Assembly (NCBI GenBank): GCA_943736015.1
Contig: OX031068.1
Span: 25,366,296 to 25,430,295 of the forward strand
Direction of reading: 5' to 3'
DNA: 64,000 nt
From: Tridacna crocea
Taxonomy: Eukaryota > Mollusca > Bivalvia > Cardiida > Cardiidae
Shown here: positions 20,474 to 30,888 of the stretch, in pieces
Position numbering within the stretch: the first letter of the stretch is position 1
Layout: the number at the start of each line of letters is the position of its first letter
The notes under the pieces: generated by a model
What the model saw: the letters and a program-made list of their open reading frames with translations, nothing else
Databases searched by the model: none
What the model was told of the DNA's origin: nothing
Program-made: the position numbers and the translations under genes

Positions 20474-20878
20474 AATCTTCGCGAGCTGAGCTTACGATCA
20501 ATACGTGGATCTTACCTTGGCTGATTAAGCCCGATTTCGAGATTCCTGCGATGCGCCCTATATTGGATGCTGGTTATTACCCCCCCCCTTTACATCATAT
20601 TTCTAAAAGCAAATGATATATCGTTTTACAAACCTTTTACAAATACACATGAAGCGATTATCAGACATCCACCTGGGTATCCATGTTTACCTTCTATTTG
20701 AAAGGTAGCGACCTTGTTCTATTTTTATCAAAGATGAAATGCTAGGAGCGATTTCATTCATTGCAGCTAGAGCTGGCTGCATGCATTGAAAAAGCATATC
20801 GGGTGAATGTAAAAATCAAGCTTGATCCGCCAAGGGTAAAGTAACATAGTGAATCATCAGTCTTGGCTTGCGAAGATG
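20474..20878 (-). mobile_element. MULE-like TIR element M3, copy 1
   Basis: Right end CTTGGCTTGCGAAGATG, left end AATCTTCGCGAGC. Inverse of 43808-44171 through CATGAAGCGATTA, CACCTGGGTATCCATG and the C-run before TTTACATCATATTTC. I see no convincing target duplication (left TGCTGTAAG, right AGATTAGCC). Confidence 0.75.
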
Positions 20879-20887
20879 AGATTAGCC

Positions 20888-21220
20888 TTGTATTTTATTT
20901 ATTTGTAAAGAGTCAAGGGGTTTTCCCTGCTGACTCAGGTAATTGATCTGTGATGTAAACCTGCCAACATCAAACTTAATAAGATGCTTAGTTAAGCTTA
21001 TAGCAACAAATAAATGTAATTAACATGGTTGTTTCATCAGTTATGAAAGACTAAAGTCATTACAAGTTCAAGGTAAAGGGGGGACATGCACCGATGAAGC
21101 ACACAATTTCCAGCCAAAAGCTCTTAAGTTTACATTCCCAGGTTGGGTGTCATTTCTCCATAGAATCTTTGTCAGTCGGTAACTTAGTACAGATAACTGT
21201 CCCCAAAGGCGATATATTAT
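20888..21220. other. Unassigned spacer
   Basis: Nothing recognised. Confidence 0.4.
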
Positions 21221-21290
21221 GGTGTACAGTAAATGTCCGAATATGAAAAAGATAACCGTAGCGTCTCATTATTGAGACTAGTTGGTAACT
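21221..21290 (+). repeat. Short dispersed repeat E, copy 1
   Basis: CAGTAAATGTCCGAATATG and GTCTCATTATTGAGACTA recur at 45558-45625. The second block is itself a palindrome. Confidence 0.6.
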
Positions 21291-21548
21291 TACAAGGGTT
21301 GAAACAAGGGGTCCTGAGTCATGGCTTCCAATCCCCAGTTTGACCAATTGATTTCCAAGGATTGATGGTAGTCATTGGGATAGAATTCATTTCATTCTCA
21401 CCACTGGTCTTTGTTTCAACAATGGGTAAGGAAGAAAGCTGTAAGTAGCTTTGAAGAATACTGTGCAAAGTACTGATATATCTTACTCCAGGAAAGCTTG
21501 GATGTTTTGCACTGGTCGTGTTTAAAATGGTATTAAACAACCATACAA
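21286..21548 (+). mobile_element. S1 SINE, diverged, without MITE
   Basis: CCAAGGATTGATGGTAGTCATTGGG, CTCACCACTGGTC, GAATACTGTGCAAAGTACTG and AAAATGGTATTAAACAACC match the SINE body. It supplies the unoccupied site for the MITE in the copy at 338-872. Confidence 0.65.
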
Positions 21549-21574
21549 ACAAAAACACAAAATTATAGACACTT

Positions 21575-21745
21575 TATGTCTCCCACCCAACTAGTGGTGA
21601 ACTGGTAAAGAAACCTAGAAGCCGTATGATTATGTATAGTACCATACAGTGGGATGTTTAGGAACCAAGGGTTCTAATGGAAGAACACCTTGGTTAGTGC
21701 ACCTGCACTTCTTTGTATCAGACTCTTTTTCTCTCCAGCACTCCA
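21575..21745 (+). mobile_element. S2 SINE, 3' part
   Basis: CCCAACTAGTGGTGAACTGG, TTTAGGAACCAAGG and TTTTTCTCTCCAGCACTCC align with 51860-52027. Confidence 0.6.
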
Positions 21746-21930
21746 TGCCAAGTTTGATTTGTTCATAGAGGGACTTAAATTCTACGCATTACTGTCAAGC
21801 GCAAGGTTTTTTTTTCAGAATATTTTGGGGAATGGTCTACAGTGTAGAACTTGGTTATCATGTTCTGATGTGTACATGATCTTGATTTATGTTGTTAAAT
21901 TGTCAGGAAGGGAGGAAGCAACGTTATCTT

Positions 21931-22100
21931 TTACCAAATGATTATTTGCTGTGTAAACCTGAAGAAAAGGCCTCTTTGAAAAAAATAGTAGGAGAAAATG
22001 CTATAAACCTAAGCATTCTCTCTTTTTTCAAGAATGTTCTACACCTCCCAGAGACAAATCCCATCCCTCAAGGCACATTTGATTTGTTATCTACTAGTGC
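21931..22100 (+). mobile_element. Family A MITE, diverged
   Basis: TTACCAAATGATTATTTG, then a worn palindrome (GGAGAAAATGCTATAAACC, AGCATTCTCTC), then CAGAGACAAATCCCATCC. Right end missing. Confidence 0.55.
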
Positions 22101-22118
22101 TATATGATACTGAGTCCA

Positions 22119-22318
22119 GGGTCTGTATTCACCAACCTGATTCTCAAGAATGTTCTTTGTCTTATTCTCCACAATTTCCTAAATTTGGAAATAACACAAC
22201 TCCTGATTGGCTAAACCATTTGGTTTAGCCAGTCAGAAGTTGTATTATTTTCAAATTTAGAAAATCTCGAAGAATAAGGCTGAGAATATTCTTAGGAATG
22301 GTTGGTGAATATGAACCC
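22119..22318. mobile_element. Foldback element F, copy 1
   Basis: A nearly complete 200-bp inverted repeat: ends GTCTGTATTCACCA and TGGTGAATATGAAC, centre CTAAACCATTTGGTTTAG. Same family as 49604-49801. CCAGG on both sides may be a 5-bp target duplication if the element is taken as starting at GTCTG. Confidence 0.75.
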
Positions 22319-22565
22319 AGGATTTTGTTCCCTGGCAAAGAGTGAGTGTAATAAGGTTTGCAAATCTAATATCAGTTTTTGTCTGTTAACCGACAAATAA
22401 TTAATGAATAGGTCTGAGGTATTTTGATAATTTTTCCTGCCTTGAAGGTTTTCTTCAAGAGAGTTACAGTGTTCTGTCAAGTTCTTTATCAGTTAATGAA
22501 AAACAAGTGCCCTTAATGTGGCAATTGTGCAGTTATCCAGATGTACTTGCATTTTATATGTTTTG

Positions 22566-22665
22566 TAAACCCCCAAATTTCAGAAGCACTCCTCTGCAAG
22601 TTCTCAGAGACTGTTTTATAACATCACTTCTGTCAGATTTACAGTGATACTAATAAGTAGTTATT
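22566..22665 (+). repeat. Dispersed repeat G, copy 1
   Basis: GTAAACCCCCAAATTTCAG, CTCAGAGACTGTTTTATA and TGTCAGATTTACAGTGATA recur at 23307-23410. Confidence 0.65.
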
Positions 22666-23042
22666 CCTTTCTACCCCAAGTGAATTTGCTTCCAACCATT
22701 TTGAAAGCTCGTGTGATGAACATGAATAATTAAAAATATTTAAGGTTGAATACATTAATATATTATGGAGTAATTACATGTAATTGTTCCTTTTCCCAAA
22801 CTTCCTATACTTGTTATGATTCAAAGAAGTATTTTAAATCTTGCAACCTACAACAAAATTGCAGTGGACCATTTTAAAAATAAAGTAATGTCCAGTATAG
22901 ATTTATAATTGATTGATTTAAGGTTCAGTGTATAAAAACTGGTTAAGATAATTATTAGTGCAAAATGAGATTTATGTTACATTGCAAGATAACTCCTTTT
23001 CCAACACTGTTTCAGATACTCACTGGTATGCTGGTAAGTGAC
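22666..23042. other. Unassigned AT-rich spacer
   Basis: No repeat or exon recognised. Confidence 0.45.
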
Positions 23043-23267
23043 TTAACTCTAATTGGACAACACAATTTTTCATACTGAAAGAATTTTAAGACAATATCAT
23101 GCTGTTGTGTGGCTCAAACTACAAAATTTTTGAAGAAAGTGTAGAAAAAATTTCCTGACAAAGGGGAGAAAATGCTGGTAGCTAACATTTTCTCTTTTTC
23201 CGACAATGCTTTCAAAACCTGCTAGCATAGGGTTGTCAAAACACAGGATTATGTTGTTACGGATTGA
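23043..23267 (-). mobile_element. Family A MITE, old
   Basis: TTAA left, TTGA right; palindrome GGTAGCTAACATTTTCTC with many mismatches. Confidence 0.7.
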
Positions 23268-23306
23268 GTGCAGTTTTTTAGATTCACTTGCTTTTATGCA
23301 TATGCG

Positions 23307-23410
23307 GTAAACCCCCTAAATTTAAGAAGCACTCCCATGCAATTTTCTCAGAACTGTTTTATATCATCTTTCCTGTCAGATTTACAGTGATATAAGTATT
23401 AACCTCGATC
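23307..23410 (+). repeat. Dispersed repeat G, copy 2
   Basis: Direct second copy of 22566-22665, 740 bp downstream and separated from it by a family A MITE. Confidence 0.65.
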
Positions 23411-23485
23411 AACTATGTAACCCTTTACGGAACAATTTTGTATTGTAATGATCATGATGTAGGTATTTTACACCCATTGTTGATT

Positions 23486-23681
23486 CTAACTTCTTATCAA
23501 ACAACATAATTTTAGACTAGTCCATATGGGAAGCATTTGCAGACAACAAAATTAATGTGACTCAAAAATTGAAATTTGTTTCGGGAAAGGAAAAAAACCA
23601 TGTGGGAAAAGGAGAAAATGCTGGTTACCAGGCTTCTTTTTTAGGGTTGTGAAAACCAGGGGTTATTTGGGAAATAGTTAA
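23486..23681 (-). mobile_element. Family A MITE, right arm deleted
   Basis: The sequence goes from GCTGGTTACCA straight to GGCTTCTTTTTTAGGG, losing the entire right arm. Right TTAA shared with the next copy. Confidence 0.83.
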
Positions 23682-23904
23682 CCTTTTACCAAACAATCCC
23701 TGGTTTTTATGACTCTATGGTAGAAGCCTTTTGAAAACATTGTGGGAAAAGGGAAAAAATGCTGGTAACCAGCATTTTGTCCTTTTCCCACAGTGTTTTC
23801 TACATTGCTGGAAATAAACTTCAATTTTTAAGTAATGTTTATTTTGTTGTCTGCAAATGCTTTCAATTTGGACAAGTCTAAAATTTTGTTTGGTAAAGAG
23901 TTAA
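23678..23904 (+). mobile_element. Family A MITE, full length
   Basis: TTAA both sides, near-perfect palindrome. Confidence 0.92.
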
Positions 23905-24158
23905 GCAGTCCAAAATTCAGTCATTGTAACTCCTTAATGGCTTTGAAGCAGATGACTTTGAGAGCTGACCCTTGTTACATAGACAATTCTGAGCTATATA
24001 ATGTCATACAGAATAGTACGCTGTAGTAGTAACTTTCTTGATGCTTGTAATTAATTCGAGCAGTGTGACAAAACTTGATATCACACGAGACCGAAGAAAG
24101 TTGAGCTCAGTGTCAAACTTTTCTTACACATTGAGAAGATGCAACAATGCAGAAGTAT

Positions 24159-24283
24159 TTAACCCTACCCCACACAATTCGGAATTTGGAAGAAAAGGTC
24201 TTGAAAACACATTCATATTTTTGTCTTCAAAAGCTTTGAATTTTGACAAGTCAAAGGTTTTTTTTCATTTGTTGAAGGATTAA
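24159..24283 (+). mobile_element. Family A MITE, palindrome lost
   Basis: TTAACCCTACCCCACACAATTC joined to TTTTGTCTTCAAAAGCTTTG and the right end: 125 bp without the core. First of three abutting elements. Confidence 0.75.
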
Positions 24284-24507
24284 CTCTTTCCCAAACGACA
24301 AATTTTGGACTCTTCCAAATCAAAAGAGTTTGCTGACGACAATTTTAAATTTGGAGAAAATGGCAGAAAGTTCTCAAAAAGGGTAGAAAACACTGTAGGA
24401 AAAGGAGAAATTGCTCGTTACGAGCAATTTCTCCATTTCCCACTGTGTTTTCAAAAAACTTTTACTGCAGACACATAAAAACCAGGGCTTGTTCGGTGAA
24501 GGGTTAA
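24280..24507 (-). mobile_element. Family C MITE, full length
   Basis: Stem GAAAACACTGTAGGAAAAGG continuing GAGAAATTGCTCG, centre GCTCGTTACGAGC; ends TTAACTCTTTCCCAAACGAC and GGTGAAGGGTTAA. Subterminal DNA includes GGACTCTTCCAAATC and CAGGGCTTGTTCGG. Family C is intermediate: A-like termini and stem base, B-like centre. + for this family means the AAGCCCTGGTTTTTAC end is on the left. Confidence 0.88.
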
Positions 24508-24730
24508 CTCTTTACCAAACAATGAAATTTTAGACTGTCCATATTGACAGCACTAATGGAGATGACAATTTTAGATGGGCTCAAAACAAGGAAATTATAT
24601 CAGAAAGAGTAGAAAACATTGCTGGAAAAGGAGAAGATGCTGGTTACCAGCATTTTCTCCTTTTCCCATAATGTTTTCAACTGGTTTTCTTCTTCAGGGT
24701 GGTTAAAACTCGGTATTGTGTGGCAGAGTC
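24504..24730 (-). mobile_element. Family A MITE
   Basis: Shares its left TTAA with the family C copy. Palindrome nearly intact; right end GTGGCAGAGTCAAG is decayed. Confidence 0.83.
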
Positions 24731-24947
24731 AAGACCTAATAGAGACTGAGGAGGCACTTAGACTGTGCCAGTAGAAATGAAAAAAAAAAGCAAGAAATGG
24801 GGAAAAAAAAGTCAAGATTTTGAGTAGGATAAAAATATTTTCAAGCTTTCTCCAGCTAAGTTGTAGAACCAATAGTAAAAATCCAAATTTTGCTATTTCA
24901 AACATATTTTTTTTGGTGGGAGAGGGGCTGTACATATGCCCTTTATG

Positions 24948-25009
24948 GACAGTGCAGATCAAAGATGAGTCTGCACATTCTGTGCAGTCCATCTTGACCT
25001 TCACAGACT
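24948..25009. repeat. Short GATCAGACTGCAC palindrome element
   Basis: GTGCAGATCAAAGATGAGTC, GCACATTCTGTGC, then CAGTCCATCTTGACCTTCAC. Confidence 0.7.
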
Positions 25010-25021
25010 ACAAAAGATGAG

Positions 25022-25617
25022 TTGAGTCGCGTAACAGTCGTAAGGGTCGAAAAAAAAAGTCAAAGATTTTCGGCAAGATGTTTCTTTTATGATTGTGGAT
25101 GATGATAGGTGAGATTTCCAGTTCATGGACTGTTTATCTAGACACAGTACCTCCTTCAGCAGACTTTTTTTGCCTTGTAGATGATGGCTTTTTGAAAAAA
25201 ATTGTGGTAAAAAGAGAAATTGCTACCAAGAAGCTATTTCTGCAATGGCTACAACATTTTCACATGGAATCATGTTTTTAACCTTCACTCGGGTTGGTTA
25301 TGGGTTATATGCATTGATATCATCTGCTGCAAAAATCTGTTGCCGAGGTAATGAATGAAGCAAACATTAATCATATTCAGTGTTTACATTTCTCAGAGAG
25401 ATTGTGCAATCAAAAAAGTGCCATTTGTACAGGTTTTTATACCTTGGTGGTCCTCTTCTAGCACGTCATCAATCATCCAAAAGTGCAAAAAGTATCACTT
25501 GTAGATAGCATTTGAATACGTACCATGCTCTAGAAAAAGGGAGTTTAATTTATAATTATCAGTTGTCGGTCATAACAAGCAACTCATTGCATAATGATGG
25601 ATCAAAAAATGTTTTTC
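25022..25617. other. Unassigned spacer
   Basis: At 25190-25265 TTGAAAAAAATTGTGGTAAAAAGAG and GCAATGGCTACAACATTTTC look like worn B-type arms. Nothing else recognised. Confidence 0.4.
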
Positions 25618-25734
25618 TTAACCCTTTGCTACACAATCCCGACTTTTAAAACTCCTATGAAAGAAGCCTTTTGAAAACATTGTGGGAAAAGGAGAAAATG
25701 TTGGTAAAAATTTGGTGGAATGGTAAAGAGTTAA
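25618..25734 (+). mobile_element. Family A MITE, internal deletion
   Basis: TTAA both sides but only 117 bp: left half up to GAAAATGTTGGTAAAAATTTGG, then directly the right end. Confidence 0.85.
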
Positions 25735-26467
25735 AGGATGTAATTTCACCATCAAGCAGAAGAAAACATGGGAATTCATAGGAGTACCAGCATTGACAAC
25801 ATTGATTCCTTTTCCCATGTTCTTGAAAGTTTTGTTCTTGTGCATGGCTATAACATTATTGTTTTCAAAGGATGAATTTTAACCTTGCTTAAGCCATTAA
25901 TATTCTTTCCAAAGTTTCTACATAGATTAGTCCAGCAACAAAAAGGACCAAATTAGTAGATTGGTATGAAAGAAAGTCTTTATGAACGGAAAGCTTGTTC
26001 CCTGATGTTTAAGATCAGGGAATATATTGCAAAAACATTTACTTGAAGTGATCGATATCAAAACTGTATATCAACTATACCAATCTTGACTCTTAGCTCT
26101 GCCTTACACTTCCCCAAATGAATGTGCTTGATCATTTTTAAAACATTATCGTTAAAGCTGCATAAAAGTTGCAAATTACTCAGAATGGATATTTTTGCTG
26201 ATAGAAATGTTTGCAAATTCAAGACACTCATTAGTAATTGATGATATATATATCTGGTGAAATATACAAACAAAAATGTTTGTGAATATTTCAAATTGGC
26301 AAAATCACAAATTGTTCACATTGCAAAATTTCCACTTATGCAGTATGTAGTGGATAAAGTGTCAGAGCTGATCATTGATTTGTTGGGTACCAAACAAGGT
26401 TTTTTTTTGTTTTATGAAGCCCTTCCTTGAAAGACAAACCAGTCTTTGTTCTAATATTAGGACTTTT
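25735..26467. other. Unassigned AT-rich spacer
   Basis: No repeat copy or exon recognised across this stretch. Confidence 0.45.
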
Positions 26468-26905
26468 GTAGCCCTTTACAGGAGGGAGAAATTTTACGCT
26501 TGTCCATTTTGAAAGCTTTAATTTGGCTTAACTCATTTCCACACAATCCTTAATTTTGACACCCCTAGAAAAGAAGCCTTTTGAAAACATTATAGGAAAA
26601 GGAAAAAAATGCTGGTAACCAGCATTTTCTCCTTTTCCCACAATGTTTTCTACTTGTCACAAAGCAGTTTTTTTGTTTTCAGTTACTTTTATTTTGTGGT
26701 CTGCAAATGCTTTCAATTTGGGCAAGCCTAAATAGTGTCATTTAGTAACGAGTTAAATGATGGCATTTTTGTACAAAGGGTAAGAAAACATTTGTTAAAA
26801 AAAAGGAGATGCAGGTGACCAGCATTTTCTCCTTTTCCTACAATGTTTTCAAATGTTTTATACCCTCAGAGTTGTTAAAACATTGGATTGTTTGGCAAGG
26901 GTTGA
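26468..26905 (-). mobile_element. Old family A MITE split by a younger one
   Basis: GCCCTTTACAGGAGGG to GCTTTAATTTGGC is the left part and 26757-26905 the palindrome and right end (TTTGGCAAGGGTTGA). The element at 26528-26756 lies between at TTAA. Confidence 0.72.
26528..26756 (+). mobile_element. Family A MITE nested in another
   Basis: TTAA both sides, good palindrome. Orientation opposite to its host element. Confidence 0.9.
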
Positions 26906-26989
26906 TATATAGCCCACCTGCAGACGAATTACTTTTGAAGAGGGATGATGGAGGGGACAACCATAGAAAACACTTTGGCAAAATTATAG

Positions 26990-27055
26990 CTAGTGTAGAT
27001 CATCATTGTGCCATGCAGTCTGATCTTGATACAGTACACTTGTATCTGCAAAATG
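26990..27055. repeat. Short GATCAGACTGCA palindrome element
   Basis: GTGTAGATCATCATTGTGCC and GCAGTCTGATCTTGATACAG. Confidence 0.55.
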
Positions 27056-27187
27056 GCTAAAAATTGCTCTTTGATCTTGCATGGAAAGAATCTAGATTTC
27101 TGGTTTGTGTAACAATCTCCGAAAGAAAGTAAACTGCCACAATGCTGAAGTTGAGCTCAAATTCAACCTTTTGTTATCCTTATTCTT

Positions 27188-27395
27188 TTGCCAAATAATC
27201 AGATGTATTTACCACCCTTTAGAAGATAATTGACAGAAAACATAGTTGAAAACAGAATAAAAGTGGCTACCAACATTTACTTAATTAACCTCAGTGTTTT
27301 CTACCTTTATCAGTTACTATTCTTACTTTTTAGCCTGCAGAATGCTTTGAACATGTAACTATGGGCAGGGTCTAAAATCTTCTGTAATGGTGAGA
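27188..27395 (+). mobile_element. Family A MITE, heavily decayed
   Basis: TTTTGCCAAATAATCAG, a remnant palindrome with mismatched arms (GGCTACCAACATTTAC) and GCCTGCAGAATGCTTTGAAC in correct order. Confidence 0.5.
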
Positions 27396-28038
27396 CATCC
27401 AAGTTGTTTGTTGTTGTAAAAAGTATTGTTAGAATTCTGAGTCAAAGAAAGTAAGGTTTTTCTCTACCCATAATTAAAGGCTTTTTTTTCTTCTTTAGTA
27501 TGTAGTATGTGAACTTTACTACCTCCTCAACTGAAGAGTATGGCATCAACTGACTTATCAATCTTCTTTGTTGAAGAGTGGAGAAAGGTTAAATTGTCTA
27601 GAATATGGCTGTTAAACATTATAGAACATAATTGCACAGTGGGTGGTAAATCTGTTTGATTACTTCACCCTTGAAATGCTAAACACAGCTTATTTTTTCT
27701 TGTACAGACTGTGTCAATCAGTCACACCAAAGTATGTTGGAAGTTATTTCTCCAATCTACATTGCTCAACTTTTCCAGTGTTATTCTGACCATAACAAAG
27801 TCGTAAAGTTAAAGTAGAATCTTGATCTCTTATACTGTATGAAAATATCTATTTCTTAAGAAAAGTTGGGAATTTGGCACTCCTAGAGTTAACTTTTAGG
27901 CTGCTGAGAGTGATTTAATGAGCTTTTATGGACAGCAACAATCTAGATCACTTGTACAGAATGTGAAGCCTGGTATTGAATCTACACTGCTGTATATGTT
28001 TGATGCCTAAAGAATTAAAAGATTTCAAGTTTTGGGCT
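27396..28038. other. Unassigned spacer with one short palindrome
   Basis: A weak GATCAGACTG copy at about 27930-27990 (CTAGATCACTTGTACAG...GAATCTACACTGC). No coding signal. Confidence 0.4.
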
Positions 28039-28233
28039 TTAACCCATTACCACACAATCCCTACTTTCGACGACCCTGAGAAAGAAGCCTTTGGAAAACA
28101 TTTTCTCCCTTTCCCACAATGTTTTCTACCCTTCACAAAACAAATTTCAAATTTTCTGTCACTTTTATTTTGTCGTCTGCAAATGCTTTCAATTCGGACA
28201 AGCCTAAAATATTATCGTTTGGTAAAGGGTTAA
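28039..28233 (+). mobile_element. Family A MITE, left arm deleted
   Basis: GGAAAACATT joins directly to TTCTCCCTTTCCCACAATG: one arm lost at a CATT microhomology. Ends intact. Confidence 0.9.
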
Positions 28234-28309
28234 AACTGTTGCTTGAACATTTCCATTTAGTTTATTTAGCAGTTTATAACGGTTAAACCTTACCAAATGA
28301 TCCCATGTA

Positions 28310-28538
28310 TTAACTCTTTACCACACGACAAAATTTTAGACTGGTCCAAATTGAAAGCATTTGCAGACGACAAAATAAAGGTGACTGAAAAATTGAAATT
28401 TGATCTGGGAAGGGTAGAAAACACTGTGGGAAAAGGAGAAAATGCTGGTTACCAGCATTTTCTCCTTTTCCTACAGTGTTTTCTAAAGGCTTCTTTCTCA
28501 GGGGCGTCAAAAGTAGGGATTGTGTGGTAATGGGTTAA
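28310..28538 (-). mobile_element. Family A MITE, nested
   Basis: TTAA both sides, perfect ACACTGTGGG-type palindrome: the young subfamily again, here inside an old copy. Confidence 0.94.
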
Positions 28539-28586
28539 TGACCCTCAGGGAAAGATCTTTCGATAACATTGTTGGAATAGGAGAAT

Positions 28587-28815
28587 TTAACCCTTTACCC
28601 CATAAGGCATTTCTATGCTATCTCTAATTGACCCTAAATAACAGCAAGGATGAAGCTGTTTCTTATGTGTATATGACACCTTTTGATAGCATAGAAAACA
28701 TTGTGGTAAAAGGTGAAATTGGTTGTCATGAGCAATTTCACCTTTTGCCACATTGTTTTCCAAAGGCTCCTTCAAGCAATGCGTAGAAATGAGTATCTGT
28801 GGAGTAAAGGGTTAA
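28587..28815 (+). mobile_element. Family B MITE, nested
   Basis: TTAA both sides. Inserted in the palindrome arm of the old element, just after GGAATAGGAGAAT. Confidence 0.93.
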
Positions 28816-29152
28816 ATGTTTACAACATTGTTTTCTCATTTTCCAACATTTTTTTTCCCCTTTCAAAGGTACCATAATTCCATCATTTGCTTCACATTTA
28901 ATTTGTTGTTGTCAAGTACTTCTAATTTATACAAGTACATGATTTATTAAATTTTGTCATTTAGCAAAAGGGTTAACCTGTCATGCTGCTTTCTTGAAAG
29001 TTCCAAATTGAAATCACATGGTAATAAGTCAGAGTATAGCATTATGGAAATAGAAGTTGGATTAGAACAAAATAAAAAACGTAATGAGAAAACTGGAGGA
29101 AATAGTAACTGTTGGTTATGACCAGTTTTTGTATCCCGATGGTAATTACTCT

Positions 29153-29381
29153 TTAACCCTTTACCAAACGACAAAATTTTAGACTGGTTCAAATTGAAAG
29201 CATTTGCAGATGACAAAATATACGTAACTCAAAAGTTGAAATTTGTTTCCAGCTGGGTAGAAAACATTGTGGGAAAAGGAGAAAATGCTGGTTACCAGCA
29301 TTTTCTCCTTTTCCCACAATGTTTTCAAAAGCTTTCCTTCTCAGGGTCGTAAAAAGTAGGGATTGTGTGGTAAAGAGTTAA
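29153..29381 (-). mobile_element. Family A MITE, full length
   Basis: TTAA both sides, perfect palindrome of the ACATTGTGGG type. Confidence 0.94.
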
Positions 29382-29500
29382 ACCCCCTAATCACATAATC
29401 AGAAGTCTTAACTTTTGAAAGCATTGTGGAAAAAGGAGAAATTATTGGTTACCAGAATTTTTTCCTTTTTCTCCCACTGTTTTCAAAAGCCTTGCTCCAC
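29378..29500 (+). mobile_element. Family A MITE, right end lost
   Basis: Shares TTAA 29378-29381. Left block, then worn palindrome GAAATTATTGGTTACCAG; the family is lost after GTTTTCAAAAGCC. Confidence 0.6.
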
Positions 29501-29741
29501 ATGAATCTGAAATCAAGAGAAGATAGAACTGAGTTAGTCTGATTAGTGCATCATCTGATGAAACTCAATCCCAGTAGACAGCTTTGAAAAAATGCTGATA
29601 ACATTTCCAACATTTTTCACTGCAAGAAGCGAAAGGTTGCTTGAATGAGGAAATTGATTGAGATAAAAGTACTTTTTCATTATTTTGAAAAAGGATGGGC
29701 TAGTCTGTCTGAAACCAGGTATTTACCTATCATATCCTCAT

Positions 29742-29870
29742 TTAACTCTTTACCATACAATCCCTAGTTTTGATTACTCCAAGAAAAAAGCCATTGGAAA
29801 ACATTTTAAGAAAAGGAGAAAATGCTTCTTTGAGTTTTGATAAGTTTAAAATTTGTTGTGTGTTCAAGGT
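29742..29870 (+). mobile_element. Family A MITE, core deleted
   Basis: Left half to GGAGAAAATGC, then directly TTTGAGTTTTGATAAG; about 100 bp missing. Confidence 0.7.
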
Positions 29871-29887
29871 ATAAAGACATTTTCAGA

Positions 29888-30086
29888 CTAACACTTGCCA
29901 CTTGCCATGTCCAAATTGCAGATGACAAAAGTTACTCAAACCATAGAATTGTCTCTCATATGGTAGAAAATATTGTGGGACAAGGAGAAAATGCTGGTTA
30001 CTAGCATTTTCTCGTTTTCCCATAATGTTTTCAAAGCCATCTTTCTCAGTGTTGTTAAAAGTCGGTATAGTACGGTAATAGTTTAA
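29888..30086 (-). mobile_element. Family A MITE, left end eroded
   Basis: Palindrome with paired substitutions (GGTTACTAGC). Right TTAA shared with the next copy. Confidence 0.78.
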
Positions 30087-30310
30087 CTCTTTACCAAACG
30101 ACAAAATTTTAGACTCGTCCAAATTGAAAGCATTTGCAGACAACAAGATAAACATAACTCAAAAATTGAAACTTGACTTTTGTAGAGTAGAAAACATCAG
30201 GAAAAAGGAGAAAATGCTGGTTACCAGTGTTTTCTCCTTTTCCCACAATGTTTTCGAAAGCTTTCTTTCACAGGATCGTTAAAAGTTGGGATTGAGGGGC
30301 AAAGAGTTAA
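30083..30310 (-). mobile_element. Family A MITE, full length
   Basis: TTAA both sides; left stem base shortened (GAAAACATCAGG). Confidence 0.9.
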
Positions 30311-30490
30311 TTGATTATGCTGTACTAAACTTAGTTTGATGAGTGCAAGTGAGAAATATGTCATGAATGACTATGGATTCATTAGACAATATAGATAGAG
30401 ATCAGACTTTGCATAGACCTTGCTTCTGTAGTGTATTTATCAGTCATTGTAAACACTTTACCGCGCAACAAAAATTTGAGATAGATCAAT

Positions 30491-30719
30491 TTAATCCATT
30501 ACCACTCAATCCCTACTTTTGAAACCCCTGAGAAAGAAGCCTTTTGAAAACACTGTAGGAAAAGGAGAAAATTCTGGTAACCAGCATTTTCTCCTTTTCC
30601 CACAGCGTTTTCTACCCTTCCCAGAACAAATTCCAATTTTTCAGCCACCTTTAATATGTCATCTGCAAATGCTTTCAATTTGGTCTAGTCCAAAAATTTG
30701 TCGTTTGGGAAAGCGTTAA
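30491..30719 (+). mobile_element. Family A MITE, nested
   Basis: TTAA both sides, ACACTGTAGG-type palindrome with few mismatches. Confidence 0.92.
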
Positions 30720-30888
30720 ACATTTCCAATGGACATAGTAAATGCCTCATTTACTTGTAGCACAAGTAATGGGATTTGGAAATCACCACTGGAAAAGAAG
30801 AAAATGCTGGTTACGGGCATTTTCTCCTTTTCCCTCAGTGTTTTCTAAAGCTTTCTTTCTGAGGGTCATTAAAGGTTCGGATTTGTTT

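Larger units (their letters stand above)
28283..28976 (+). mobile_element. Old family A MITE split into three by two nested MITEs
   Basis: Pieces 28283-28309 (TTAAACCTTACCAAATGATCC), 28539-28586 (GACCCTCAGGGAAAG, CGATAACATTGTTGG) and 28816-28976 (ACAACATTGTTTTCTC to AGCAAAAGGGTTAA) follow family A order across an A-type insertion at 28310 and a B-type insertion at 28587. Confidence 0.82.
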
